Origin: an uncultured Opitutia bacterium
Lineage (GTDB): Bacteria > Verrucomicrobiota > Verrucomicrobiia > Opitutales > UBA953
Length of the DNA: 33,840 bases
Assembly (NCBI GenBank): GCA_903850885.1
Contig: CAINMU010000111.1
Span: 1-33,840, forward strand
Reading direction: 5' to 3'
Numbering within the stretch: position 1 is the stretch's first letter; each line of letters begins with the position of its first letter. Shown here piece after piece: positions 1-12,012 of this stretch. Below the pieces are notes generated by a model. It saw only the letters and a program-made list of their open reading frames with translations, had not been told where the DNA came from and ran no database searches. The position numbers and the translations under genes are program-made.

Positions 1-207
<207 letters not shown>

Positions 208-208
208 T

Positions 209-222
209 CCTGCCGAAGCAGG
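209..222 (-). other. Hairpin CCTGC-TTCG-GCAGG followed (minus strand) by ATTTTT, directly before the 16S 5' end
   Basis: Perfect 5-bp stem with a UUCG tetraloop, then a T-run on the minus strand. Confidence 0.7.
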
Positions 223-231
223 CATTTGAAG

Positions 232-253
232 GTTCGGATCCTGGGATCCGAAC
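232..253. repeat. Perfect 10-bp inverted repeat GTTCGGATCC-TG-GGATCCGAAC in the rRNA leader
   Basis: Direct reading; adjacent to an A/T-rich tract. Confidence 0.85.
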
Positions 254-403
254 TATTTTTATTTTCTCAAGTTCCTAGTGAAACACCGGTGATAATCTAA
301 ATTCGCGTTTTCTAATTTTGGTAGAACCCGCGATCAGTTATCGCCGGGTTCACCAGGTGTAAGGTTTTGACTAATACGATAGGCCGTATTGTCGCACAAA
401 AAA

Positions 404-421
404 ATGAACTCTCAAAGAACC
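404..421 (-). promoter_or_regulatory. boxA-like rRNA antitermination element in the 16S leader
   Basis: Minus strand reads GGTTCTTTGAGAGTTCA, resembling bacterial boxA (TGCTCTTTGA-type), about 200 nt upstream of 16S. Confidence 0.5.
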
Positions 422-707
422 GAAAGGGGCCTCCAGTTAAAGGGAGGAACGGCGGACGGTGTTGTCGTTGATTGTTTCGTCAACGTCTTTTTTCGGTCAC
501 CGGCGTTTTTATTCGCGCCACTGGGTCCGAACACCGAACGATCTAAGGAACAGCCTCCTTTAGGGGGAGGGAAGTCCGAGAGTGAAGAAACGTTGCCTCG
601 ATTTCAAGCGGATTTTTCATTTTTTCACAGGCGGCATACATACGATATCGTGCTTATTAACAACGGTTTAGGATGAAGATATGTAATTTTAACATATTTT
701 TTACTAC

Positions 708-861
708 CAACCATCTCTCCCTGAGGCTGCTTCGGCTCCCAAAACCCGAACTCTACCCATCGGGTCTATGCGCTTAACGGCCGGCGGATCTCTCCATGCT
801 CAAGCAAACTGGCCAGACCAGCATTATAACCGCCGGTAATTTGCAGCCCAGCTTAAGGTTG
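708..861. ncRNA. Candidate structured RNA/element between the rRNA leader and the 3' end of asnS (strand unresolved)
   Basis: Nested complementary segments: CAACC 708-712/GGTTG 857-861; CTG(a)GGCTGC 721-730/GCAGCCCAG 843-851; ACCCGA 744-749/TCGGGT 760-765; CCGGCGG 781-787/CCGCCGG 830-836; ATGCT 796-800/AGCAT 820-824. No family recognised. Confidence 0.35.
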
Positions 862-1014
862 TCATCATTTTTTTGATACACCTCGTAAAGGGTGGGCCGA
901 AAGATTTAGCTGAATCCTATTAAGCCTGTAGGGTGCAGGCCGACGACCCCTTCGGGCTTCGCAGTTTACCTAACCCACGCGTAGCGTCTCGCAGGAAGGC
1001 TGGCGCCGCCCAGC

Positions 1015-2391
1015 TTAGGCGTGACCAGGGGTTCGCGGATACGGAATGACATCCCGGATGTTGCCTTCTCCCGAAATGAACATGAGCAACCGCTCGAAGC
1101 CGAGACCGAAGCCCGCATGTGGCACCGTGCCGAAGCGACGAGTGTCGACATACCATGCGTAGTTCTGAAGGTCGAGTCCGTGTGATTGCATCGCAGCGAC
1201 CAAGCGATCAAGTCGTTCCTCTCGCTGACTGCCACCGATGATCTCGCCGACGCCAGGGACTAATACGTCCATCGCGGCCACCGTTTTGCCATCATCGTTC
1301 TGTCGCATATAAAACGGCTTCGCACCCTTCGGATAATCATGGACGGTGACCGGACATTTAAAATGGACTTCGGTCAAAAAACGCTCGTGCTCCGATTGCA
1401 GATTCTCGCCCCAGGTGACGGGGAATTCAAAAACCTGCGATGTCTTGGACAAGATATCGATGGCCTCCGTGTAAGTGATGCGCGCAAAGGGTCGTTCGGC
1501 GACGAATCTCAGTCGCTCGAGTAGGCCTTTATCGACGTAGGCATTGAAGAATTCTAGTTCGTCCGGACACTGTTCCAGGGCCGTCTTTACTAGGTATTTG
1601 ACGAGTTCTTCCGCGCATTGCATGTCACCCGTAAGGTCGCAAAACGCCATCTCCGGTTCGATCATCCAAAACTCGCTGGCGTGCCGGCTGGTATGCGAAT
1701 TTTCCGCCCGGAACGTCGGTCCGAAAGTATAGATATCCCCAAGTCCACAGGCTAAAGTTTCCCCTTCCAGCTGCCCCGAAACGGTGAGGTAGGATTGCCG
1801 GCCGAAAAAATCTCCCGCCCAATCCACCTTACCCTGATTATCTTTGGGCGGATCTTTAGGGTCTAAAGTGGTGACACGAAATAACTCCCCTGCCCCTTCG
1901 CAATCGCTCGCCGTGATGATGGGCGTATGCACATTAACGAACCCCTTTGCTTGAAAGAATTCATGGACCGCCCAGGCCAGGCGACTACGGATACGCAACA
2001 GGGAGCCCGTGCGATTCGTCCGTGCCCGCAAGTGCGGGATTGAGCGCAAAAATTCCACGGTGTGTCCTTTCTTTTGCAGCGGGAAAGATTCGTCTGCTCG
2101 CCCGACTAATTGAAAAGCCTTGGCTTTAAGTTCCCATTTCTGACCCTTGGCCGGCGAGGCCACCAAAGACCCTTCCACCCGGACCGAGGATCCGGTAAGC
2201 GCATCCTTAAGTTGTTCTGAACCGGGGACGGCAAGGTCGACGACTATTTGGAGATTCTTCAGGCAGGAGCCGTCATTGACTTCCACGAAGGAAAATTCTT
2301 TCGCGTCTCGGCGCGTACGGACCCACCCCGCGATGGTGATATCCAAGAGCGGCTCCGCCGAAGCCAAAGCCTGCTTAACCTTAATTCGCAT
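1015..2391 (-). CDS. asnS: Asparagine--tRNA ligase
   Basis: Class II aaRS: N-terminal OB-fold ([25 protein letters not shown]), [54 protein letters not shown]. Start moved to the internal ATG (MRIKVKQAL). Confidence 0.95.
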   Translation of the reverse strand: MRIKVKQALASAEPLLDITIAGWVRTRRDAKEFSFVEVNDGSCLKNLQIVVDLAVPGSEQLKDALTGSSVRVEGSLVASPAKGQKWELKAKAFQLVGRADESFPLQKKGHTVEFLRSIPHLRARTNRTGSLLRIRSRLAWAVHEFFQAKGFVNVHTPIITASDCEGAGELFRVTTLDPKDPPKDNQGKVDWAGDFFGRQSYLTVSGQLEGETLACGLGDIYTFGPTFRAENSHTSRHASEFWMIEPEMAFCDLTGDMQCAEELVKYLVKTALEQCPDELEFFNAYVDKGLLERLRFVAERPFARITYTEAIDILSKTSQVFEFPVTWGENLQSEHERFLTEVHFKCPVTVHDYPKGAKPFYMRQNDDGKTVAAMDVLVPGVGEIIGGSQREERLDRLVAAMQSHGLDLQNYAWYVDTRRFGTVPHAGFGLGFERLLMFISGEGNIRDVIPYPRTPGHA

Positions 2392-2517
2392 GGGGTAATT
2401 TGAACGAGGCAGCCCCCCAAAACAAGCGAGAGATGGCAAAAGCATCCCCCGCGGACTCGCCTAGACTCTGGCTGGACAATTTCATCCCCTTTCCCACGCT
2501 CCAAGCCCTTCCAATCT

Positions 2518-3471
2518 ATGAACGCACTCGAGCAACTTCGCCAACACACCAAGGTCGTCGCGGATACCGGCGATTTCGCCGCCATGAAGGCCTTCAAGCC
2601 GCTGGATGCCACGACCAACCCGAGCCTGATCCTGAAGGCCGTCCAGATGCCCGAGTACCAGGCCCTCCTCCAAAAGGCTGCTCTGGACAACAAGAGTCGC
2701 GGGGTTCAGGCCGCCGTCGACGCACTCCTCATCTCCTTCGGCACCGAAATTCTCAAGATTGTCCCCGGTCGCGTCTCCACCGAAGTCGACGCCCGCCTGT
2801 CCTTTGATAAAATAGCGACCATTGCCAAGGCCAAGGAGCTCATCGCTCTCTATAAGGCCGCCGGCATCCCCAAGGAGCGCATCCTCGTCAAGATGGCTTC
2901 GACCTGGGAAGGCATCCAAGCCGCCGCTGAACTCGAAAAAGAAGGCATCCGCTGCAATCTCACCCTGCTCTTCTCCTTCGCCCAAGCCGTGGCCTGCGCC
3001 GACGCCAAGGTCCAGCTGATCTCGCCGTTTGTCGGCCGCATCTACGATTGGCATAAAAAATCCCAAGGGGCCAACTGGAACGAAGCTGCCTCCTCCGGTG
3101 CCAACGACCCCGGGGTGCAGTCTGTCCGCCGCATCTTCGCCTATTATAAGCACAACGACATCAAGACCGAAGTCATGGGCGCTTCCTTCCGTAATTGCGG
3201 CCAGATCAAGGCCCTCTGCGGTTGCGATCTCCTCACCATCGCCCCGATCCTCCTCGAAGAGCTCTCCAAAGACTCCGCCGACGTGCCCAAGGCACTCGAT
3301 GAAGCCGCCGCCAAGTCTGAAGGCGAAGCCGCCAAGGTCTGGGGCGAAAAGGAATTTCGCTGGCACCACAACGAAGACGCCATGGCCACGGAAAAGACCG
3401 CCGAAGGTATCCGCGCCTTCGCCGTCGACGGCAAGAAGCTGGACGACCTCGTCGCTAAGGCCATCGGCTAA
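2518..3471 (+). CDS. tal: Transaldolase (TalB type)
   Basis: [56 protein letters not shown] (Schiff-base Lys); TalB-like C-terminus [29 protein letters not shown]. Confidence 0.95.
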   Translation: MNALEQLRQHTKVVADTGDFAAMKAFKPLDATTNPSLILKAVQMPEYQALLQKAALDNKSRGVQAAVDALLISFGTEILKIVPGRVSTEVDARLSFDKIATIAKAKELIALYKAAGIPKERILVKMASTWEGIQAAAELEKEGIRCNLTLLFSFAQAVACADAKVQLISPFVGRIYDWHKKSQGANWNEAASSGANDPGVQSVRRIFAYYKHNDIKTEVMGASFRNCGQIKALCGCDLLTIAPILLEELSKDSADVPKALDEAAAKSEGEAAKVWGEKEFRWHHNEDAMATEKTAEGIRAFAVDGKKLDDLVAKAIG

Positions 3472-3490
3472 GCGAACCGTCAGTCTCTCA

Positions 3491-3522
3491 ACCAAGACCA
3501 GGCTAAAACCCTGGTCTTTTTA
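3491..3522 (+). terminator. Rho-independent terminator after transaldolase
   Basis: aagaccagg-ctaaaa-ccctggtctttttattt. Confidence 0.75.
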
Positions 3523-4341
3523 TTTCCGGCGCTGGCGGACCGCCTCGAAGAGGCAAATCGCCGCGGCACTGGAAACATTGAGCGAATCCGATAATCCGGC
3601 CTGCGGAATCGAGATCTTCTCGTCCGCGCTCTTAAGCCAAAAATCCGTCAAGCCGTCCTTCTCCGAGCCGAGCAACAAGGCCACGGGTCCGCGACAATCG
3701 ACATCCCAATAAGCCTTGGTGGCCGCCGGTGAAGTCGCCAAAGAGCGGATGCCCTTCGACTTCATCCAAGCGTCAGCCTCCTGCGAGGTACAAACCGCCA
3801 CGGGTATCGAGAAAAGCGCTCCCTGCGATGAGCGAACGACATTGGGATTAAAGACATCGGTGATCGGGTCGCAGACGATGAGCGCATCACAACCGGCGGA
3901 GTCCGCCGTACGAAGTAAGGCACCGAGGTTGCCTGGCTTCTCGACCGATTCGGCGAGCAAGATCAGGGGATTAGCCGAGGTCTTGAGCTGCCCAAGGGAG
4001 CAGTCCCATGTGCGGGCGACGCCAATCAGCCCATCGGGCCCTTCGCGCCCACTGACCTTCTCAAACGCAGAAACCCCCAGTTCACAGCACAGTACCCCAG
4101 ACGCTCGACCATGGGTGACGAGTTCGGCGGCCTCCGATCCACGGAACATCGACGGGCAGAAATAGATCTCCAGAACCTCAAGCTTGCGCTCGATGGCCCG
4201 GGACAGCTCTCGCAGACCTTCCGCGATAAACAAGCCGCGGGCTTCTCGCTCCGCGCGATCGCGTAAGCGGGCCAAAGCCTGGACGCGGGGGTTCTGACGA
4301 CTTTGGATGACCTCTTCGGACACGGTGGCAGTGAGTAGCAT
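3520..4341 (-). CDS. SpoU/TrmH-family RNA 2'-O-methyltransferase
   Basis: EKPGNLGALLRTADSAGCDALIVCDPITDVFNPNVVRSSQGALF and LLLGSEKDGL...ISIPQAGLSDSLNVSSAAAICLFEA motifs. Start placed at MLLTATVSEEV. Confidence 0.88.
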   Translation of the reverse strand: MLLTATVSEEVIQSRQNPRVQALARLRDRAEREARGLFIAEGLRELSRAIERKLEVLEIYFCPSMFRGSEAAELVTHGRASGVLCCELGVSAFEKVSGREGPDGLIGVARTWDCSLGQLKTSANPLILLAESVEKPGNLGALLRTADSAGCDALIVCDPITDVFNPNVVRSSQGALFSIPVAVCTSQEADAWMKSKGIRSLATSPAATKAYWDVDCRGPVALLLGSEKDGLTDFWLKSADEKISIPQAGLSDSLNVSSAAAICLFEAVRQRRK

Positions 4342-4425
4342 GTCCTGCGGGAGGGCAAGGCTAGCCGTCAAGGGGCCACAAGGGATAAGGCTCGACCTCC
4401 TCGCGTTGTGGCTGACTTTCATCAC

Positions 4426-5667
4426 ATGTCCGAATTCGAGCCGCCCCAATCACGCAAGCCTGACGCATCCAAGTTCCGTCCTGGCAAATTTACTTACCAT
4501 CAAGAGATTGAGGTAGAAATAGCCACGATCACCAACCTCGGCGAAGGCCTCGCCCGCGTCGACGGCTGGGTGGTCTTTATTCCTGGAGCGCTACCCGGGG
4601 AAAAAATCGTCGCCCGCGTCTGGCATAATTCGGCTAACTTCTCCCGCGCCGACCTTGTCCGCGTCGTCGTCCCTTCGCCACATCGCGTCCAACCCCGTTG
4701 CGATCTCTTCGGAGAATGCGGCGGATGCCAATACCAGAACCTGGCCTACCCTCAACAACTCGAATGGAAGCGCAAGCAAGTGGCGGAAGCCTTCGAGCGC
4801 CTAGGCGGACTCAAAGTAGAAGTCGACGCCTGCCACCCTTCGCCGAAGCAATATGGCTACCGTTCGAAGATCACACCGCACTTCATGACACCACGAAGGG
4901 CAGACTTCCCGATTGGCTTCCTAGCCTCCGGCACATCCCGCCGCGTCATCGATGTACCTAAATGTCCGATTGCGACCGATGCGATTAATTCATCCTTTGC
5001 GAAATCCCGGAAAGAGATTCGGGGCAACCCTGGCCGCTTCGAACGCGGAGCCACCCTGCTCTTCCGTGATTGCGAAGAAGGCGTCATCACCGACCCACGC
5101 CAAGTCGTCACTGAAAAAGTCGGTGCCATTCAGCTCAAGTTCCTGGCGGGAGAATTCTTCCAAAACAATCCCTCCGTCCTCGAGCAGTTCGTTGGTTATG
5201 CCATCAAGCTTGCCCAAGAGTCAGGTGCGAAACACCTCGTTGATACCTATTGCGGCTCGGGCCTTTTCGCCCTTTCCGGCGCCCGCCAGTTTGAATCCGT
5301 CAACGGGGTCGAGGTCAGCGCGGAGGCGGCCCGCAAGGCGGCGGAGAATGCGACCCTTAATCGCCTGGTGAACTGCCGCTTCATCGCCGGCAGCGCCGAA
5401 TCCATCTTCAAGAATATCCCAGTCAACGGCGCTGATTCTGCGGTGATCGTCGACCCGCCCCGCAAGGGCTGCGATGAAGCCTTCTTAGAGCAACTGCACC
5501 GCTTCAATCCGCGTCGCATCGTCTATGTCAGTTGCGCACCGGACACCCAGGCCCGTGATTTAAAATACCTTTGCACCCTGGGGTGGAAGGTGATCGCCGT
5601 CCGCCCCTTTGACCTCTTCCCGCAAACGCGACACGTCGAATGCATCGCGGCGCTCGAACGCGCTTAA
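4426..5667 (+). CDS. Class I SAM-dependent RNA (uracil-5) methyltransferase, TrmA/RlmD family with TRAM domain
   Basis: N-terminal TRAM-like region; Fe-S cysteines CDLFGECGGCQYQN...KCP; VDTYCGSGLFAL; VDPPRKGCD; YVSCAPDTQARDL. Confidence 0.9.
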   Translation: MSEFEPPQSRKPDASKFRPGKFTYHQEIEVEIATITNLGEGLARVDGWVVFIPGALPGEKIVARVWHNSANFSRADLVRVVVPSPHRVQPRCDLFGECGGCQYQNLAYPQQLEWKRKQVAEAFERLGGLKVEVDACHPSPKQYGYRSKITPHFMTPRRADFPIGFLASGTSRRVIDVPKCPIATDAINSSFAKSRKEIRGNPGRFERGATLLFRDCEEGVITDPRQVVTEKVGAIQLKFLAGEFFQNNPSVLEQFVGYAIKLAQESGAKHLVDTYCGSGLFALSGARQFESVNGVEVSAEAARKAAENATLNRLVNCRFIAGSAESIFKNIPVNGADSAVIVDPPRKGCDEAFLEQLHRFNPRRIVYVSCAPDTQARDLKYLCTLGWKVIAVRPFDLFPQTRHVECIAALERA

Positions 5668-5673
5668 GTAAAT

Positions 5674-5703
5674 AAAAAGGGGCGCCCCTTGGCGCCCCTT
5701 TTG
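5674..5703 (+). terminator. Rho-independent terminator, probably bidirectional, between methyltransferase and gyrA
   Basis: aaaaaggggcgcc-cctt-ggcgccccttttg hairpin between convergent genes. Confidence 0.75.
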
Positions 5704-5722
5704 CTTGCCCGGAATCGTTGGC

Positions 5723-8212
5723 TTAAGCCTGTGGCTTGGCGGCGTTTTCTTCTTCTTCCTCCGACCGCTCCACTTTCGAAATACCCAAGAGCGCTTCGCC
5801 CTCTTTAAGGCGCATGACGCGAACTCCCTTGGTATTCCGCCCGGCCGTACAACGGATATCCGAAACCTTGGTACGAATGGATTGACCGCCCTTGGTGAGC
5901 AACATGACTTCGTCTGCTTCCTGGACGCTGAGTGCGCCGGCCACGCCGACCTCGGTGGAGATCGCAATGACGCCCTTGCCGCCCCGGGATTGCTTCCGAT
6001 AGACGGGCTCTTTGGTCTCTGGATCGTCAAAGGGCGTCCGCTTGCCGATACCGTCGATGCCGACGACAAGGAGCGTGCAGGCCGGATCGACGATTTCCAT
6101 CGCCTTGACCAAGTCACCCGAATCGAGACGCATGCCCACGACGCCCGTGGTGTCGCGCCCCATGGAGCGGACATCGGATTCGTGGAAGCGAATGGACATG
6201 CCGGACTGCGAGATCATCACGACTTCGTTGTCGCCGTTGGTCAGCTTGGTCGAGATGAGACGATCGCCGTGTTCGATATTGATGCCAATGATCCCGCCCT
6301 TGCGGTAGTTGGCATACTTGGAGATTTCCGTCTTCTTGATCGTACCCAAGGCGGTGCTCATGATCAGGAACTTACCTTCGTCGAAGTTGGAAACACAGAC
6401 CATGGCGGCCAGTTTTTCGTCGTCCTTGAGGTCCAGCAGGCGGGCGATTGACTTACCGCGAGTGGCCCGTCCGGCTTCTTCGATTTCGTAAACTTTCTCT
6501 ACGTAGACCCGTCCGTTGTTCATGAAGAACAAAATATGGTCATGCGTGTTGGCCGTGAAGAGGTGCTCGATGAAGTCACTGTCGTCATCGGAGGCTGCCT
6601 TGGAAAGCTCTGCGCCCTTGGTTCCTTTACCGCCGCGTCGCTGCAGGCGATACTGGGCCACCGGCGTGCGCTTAATGAAGCCCGCGTGCGAGACCGTGAC
6701 GACGCACCCTTCGTTCGCGACGATATCTTCCATCGACAGGTCGCCTTCTTGGGCGTTCACCTTGGTCTTGCGCGGCCCGACGTGATTCTTGGCAGCTTCG
6801 CGCAGTTCCTTTTTGATCAGTGCCAACAACTTGGCCTCGCTGGAAAGAATGCTGCGAAGCTCTTCAACGAGTGCCATCAGTTCGCGATATTCGGCTTCGA
6901 TCTTGTCACGCTCCAGCCCGGTGAGCTGATAGAGGCGTAAGTCGAGAATCGCCACGGCCTGGCGTTCACTGAGGCCATACTTGGCGATCAACTTCACCCG
7001 AGCCTCGTCACGATTGACGGAGGCACGGATGATTTTGACGAAGTCGTCCAGGTTGCGGAGAGCGATCTTGAAGCCTTCGAGAATATGGGCGCGGTCTTCG
7101 GCCTTTCGGAGACGGAACCGGGTACGGCGGGTGACCACATCGCGGCGGTGCTCGACGAAACATTCGAGTAGCTCGCGGATATTCATCTGCTTCGGCCGAC
7201 GCTTATCGAGTGCGAGCAGGATGACGCCGAAGGAGTTTTCGAAATTCGTATGCTTGTAGAGCTTGTTGATGACCACTTTGGGGTTCTCATTCCGCTTTAG
7301 CTCGATCACCACGCGGGTATTTTCATCGGACTCGTCGCGGAGGTCAGAGACTTCATCAAGCACCTTCTCGGTGCAAAGATCCGCGATGTGTTTAACCAAA
7401 GAAGACCGGTTGACGTTGTACGGAAGCTCGGTCAGGACGATCTGCTCCTTACCGTTCTTCATCTCTTCGGTGTGGGCGACGCCGCGCACGCGAATGATAC
7501 CACGGCCGGTCCGCAGATACTGCTTGATGCCGTCCTTGCCGTTGATCACCCCGCCCGTCGGGAAGTCTGGACCGATGATGATCTTCTCCAGGTCTTCGAC
7601 CGTCGTATTAGGCTTATCGATAATCAGGCAGGTGGCATCAACGAGTTCCTGCAGATTGTGCGGGGGAATATTGGTCGTCATACCGACCGCGATGCCAGTC
7701 GAGCCGTTCATCAGCAGGTGTGGCAAAGCGCAAGGCAGCACGGTTGGCTCGGTGGTCGACTCTTTGTAGTTTGGAATGAAATCGACCGTGTCTTCGTCGA
7801 TGTCCGCCAGGAGCTCGGCGGAGACCTCGGAAAGACGGCACTCGGTGTAACGGTAAGCCGCGGGTGGGTCGCCGTCGACCGAACCGAAGTTACCCTGAGG
7901 CTCGATCAGCTGGTAGCGCATCACCCAATTCTGGGCCAAGCGCACCAGGGTATCGTAAACGGAGCTATCCCCGTGCGGGTGATAGTTCTTCAGCACTTCA
8001 CCGACGACACCGGCGCACTTGTCGAAGGGGCGGTTATGGACGAGGCCTTCGCGCATCATCGCATACAGGATGCGACGTTGGACGGGCTTGAGGCCATCGC
8101 GGGCATCCGGGAGCGCGCGCGCGACGATAACGGACATCGAATAATCGATGTACGCCGTCTGCATAATATCCGTGATATTAGCGGAAGTGAATTTCTCTTT
8201 GTCAGAATACAT
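5723..8212 (-). CDS. gyrA: DNA gyrase subunit A
   Basis: DIMQTAYIDYSMSVIVARALPDARDGLKPVQRRILYAM; active-site region AAYRYTECRLS; GyrA box QRRGGKG; acidic C-terminal tail SEEEEEN. Confidence 0.97.
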   Translation of the reverse strand: MYSDKEKFTSANITDIMQTAYIDYSMSVIVARALPDARDGLKPVQRRILYAMMREGLVHNRPFDKCAGVVGEVLKNYHPHGDSSVYDTLVRLAQNWVMRYQLIEPQGNFGSVDGDPPAAYRYTECRLSEVSAELLADIDEDTVDFIPNYKESTTEPTVLPCALPHLLMNGSTGIAVGMTTNIPPHNLQELVDATCLIIDKPNTTVEDLEKIIIGPDFPTGGVINGKDGIKQYLRTGRGIIRVRGVAHTEEMKNGKEQIVLTELPYNVNRSSLVKHIADLCTEKVLDEVSDLRDESDENTRVVIELKRNENPKVVINKLYKHTNFENSFGVILLALDKRRPKQMNIRELLECFVEHRRDVVTRRTRFRLRKAEDRAHILEGFKIALRNLDDFVKIIRASVNRDEARVKLIAKYGLSERQAVAILDLRLYQLTGLERDKIEAEYRELMALVEELRSILSSEAKLLALIKKELREAAKNHVGPRKTKVNAQEGDLSMEDIVANEGCVVTVSHAGFIKRTPVAQYRLQRRGGKGTKGAELSKAASDDDSDFIEHLFTANTHDHILFFMNNGRVYVEKVYEIEEAGRATRGKSIARLLDLKDDEKLAAMVCVSNFDEGKFLIMSTALGTIKKTEISKYANYRKGGIIGINIEHGDRLISTKLTNGDNEVVMISQSGMSIRFHESDVRSMGRDTTGVVGMRLDSGDLVKAMEIVDPACTLLVVGIDGIGKRTPFDDPETKEPVYRKQSRGGKGVIAISTEVGVAGALSVQEADEVMLLTKGGQSIRTKVSDIRCTAGRNTKGVRVMRLKEGEALLGISKVERSEEEEENAAKPQA

Positions 8213-8244
8213 GGGATGAAATATTTAGGGGGAGGAGAACGGGC

Positions 8245-10890
<2,646 letters not shown>

Positions 10891-10903
10891 TTAGATAGAA
10901 ATT

Positions 10904-10930
10904 GGGGAGATTTTCCCCGGGAAAAGGGGG
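10904..10930. promoter_or_regulatory. Overlapping inverted repeats just upstream of gyrB
   Basis: GGGGAgatttTCCCC, TTTTCCC-C-GGGAAAA and CCCCgggaaaaGGGG overlap and cannot all form together. Confidence 0.35.
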
Positions 10931-11060
10931 TATCAAAATGCTGTTTTTAACACCTCACGGTGCAACAGGAAAAACCCCCGATTCACATGTTTTTTAAGGC
11001 GTCGAAATATCTGTTAATCAACCCCTTACAAAAACTTATAAGTCACTTAAGCCAACCTTA

Positions 11061-11116
11061 CTCACAGCCTATAAACAGCTCATTTACAGGCCAACCCACA
11101 GCTTTCAAACAGGGCA
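11061..11116. repeat. Five ACAG-centred motifs with about 11-bp phasing upstream of gyrB
   Basis: ACAG starts at 11064, 11075, 11086, 11098, 11109 (spacings 11, 11, 12, 11). Confidence 0.5.
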
Positions 11117-11124
11117 TCGTCGAC

Positions 11125-12012
11125 TCAATCCAAAAAGGCTGTAAGCGGCCCGATCGCTTCCGCTCCAGCATCCTCGAGAACATAGTGACCTGCCGAAGGG
11201 AAGACGAGCGTCCGCGCCTCAGGAAAACAGGCGATAAAGCCCTCTAAAAAGGCCTGATTGAAGCAAAAGTCCTTCATCCCCCAGCAGAGCAGCATGGGTT
11301 TCCCCCGCAAGCCAGGCAAACCCGCCTCAACGGCCGCCAGAACGGGGCGAGAGGGGTGATGGGGCTCCATGGGTATATCGGCCACAAAGTCGGCCACAGC
11401 CCGACGCCTTGCAGCCAATAAGTAGGGGAAGAGGAACCCGGCCTTAACCGCCGCTGTCAGCGGGCGCTCCACCGCCATCCAGGTCGCCGGTCGGGCAAAG
11501 CCGTTCAGGCCTTGGACCATAAACCTACCGATCAACGGCCAACGGCAAACGGCGATGCGGCAAGGTATCTGCTTGGAAAGAAACGCCCCGGTATTGGTGA
11601 CCAGGATTTTACCCACGCGAGCGGGATTCCGGCCCGCTACGCCGAAGCCGATGGCGCCGCCCCAATCGTGAACGCCTAAGTCAAACTCTCCGATGTTAAG
11701 ATGCGTGAGCAAGGCTTCGACATCAGCGATGCGGTCGGCCAGCCGAAGGAAGCGATCGGGTCGAGCGGAAAGCCCCATGCCCACGTGGTCGGGCACGATC
11801 ACGCGACGCCCACGCGCCGCCAGTGCCACAATCAAATCTCGCCAGAGGAACGACCACGATGGATTGCCGTGAAGAAGTAAAACCGGACGACCCTCGCGAG
11901 GGCCGTGATCCACGTAATTCATCCGCCCCGATGGAGCCGAAAAATCATGGGCGGCGAAAGGGTATAAAGCCTTGAGCTCGGCAGGGAGATCCATGGGCGA
12001 CGTCATTGGCAT
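11125..12012 (-). CDS. oleB: Alpha/beta hydrolase, OleB-like (haloalkane-dehalogenase-like beta-lactone decarboxylase)
   Basis: LLLHGNPSWSFLWRDLI; nucleophile motif GVHDWGGAIGFG; WGMKDFCFNQAFLEGF...PSAGHYVLEDA. Start overlaps the oleA-like stop (ATG at 12012 or 12006). Confidence 0.75.
   Translation of the reverse strand: MPMTSPMDLPAELKALYPFAAHDFSAPSGRMNYVDHGPREGRPVLLLHGNPSWSFLWRDLIVALAARGRRVIVPDHVGMGLSARPDRFLRLADRIADVEALLTHLNIGEFDLGVHDWGGAIGFGVAGRNPARVGKILVTNTGAFLSKQIPCRIAVCRWPLIGRFMVQGLNGFARPATWMAVERPLTAAVKAGFLFPYLLAARRRAVADFVADIPMEPHHPSRPVLAAVEAGLPGLRGKPMLLCWGMKDFCFNQAFLEGFIACFPEARTLVFPSAGHYVLEDAGAEAIGPLTAFLD

Noticed and set aside
635-663. rRNA promoter (TTGTTA ... TATGTA on minus strand) with AT-rich upstream sequence
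   Set aside because: Spacing is only 15 nt and the hexamers are weak; plausible but not strong enough to list.
708-861. tRNA, tmRNA or T-box leader for asnS
   Set aside because: The region lies downstream of asnS, not upstream, and lacks T-box, tRNA T-loop/acceptor and tmRNA signatures.
2482-3495. 337-aa minus-strand ORF antisense to transaldolase
   Set aside because: Antisense mirror of a high-GC gene (Gly/Asp/Leu-rich), no recognisable domain.
3029-3712. 227-aa plus-strand ORF overlapping transaldolase
   Set aside because: Alternate frame of tal with low-complexity Ser/Pro/Lys composition.
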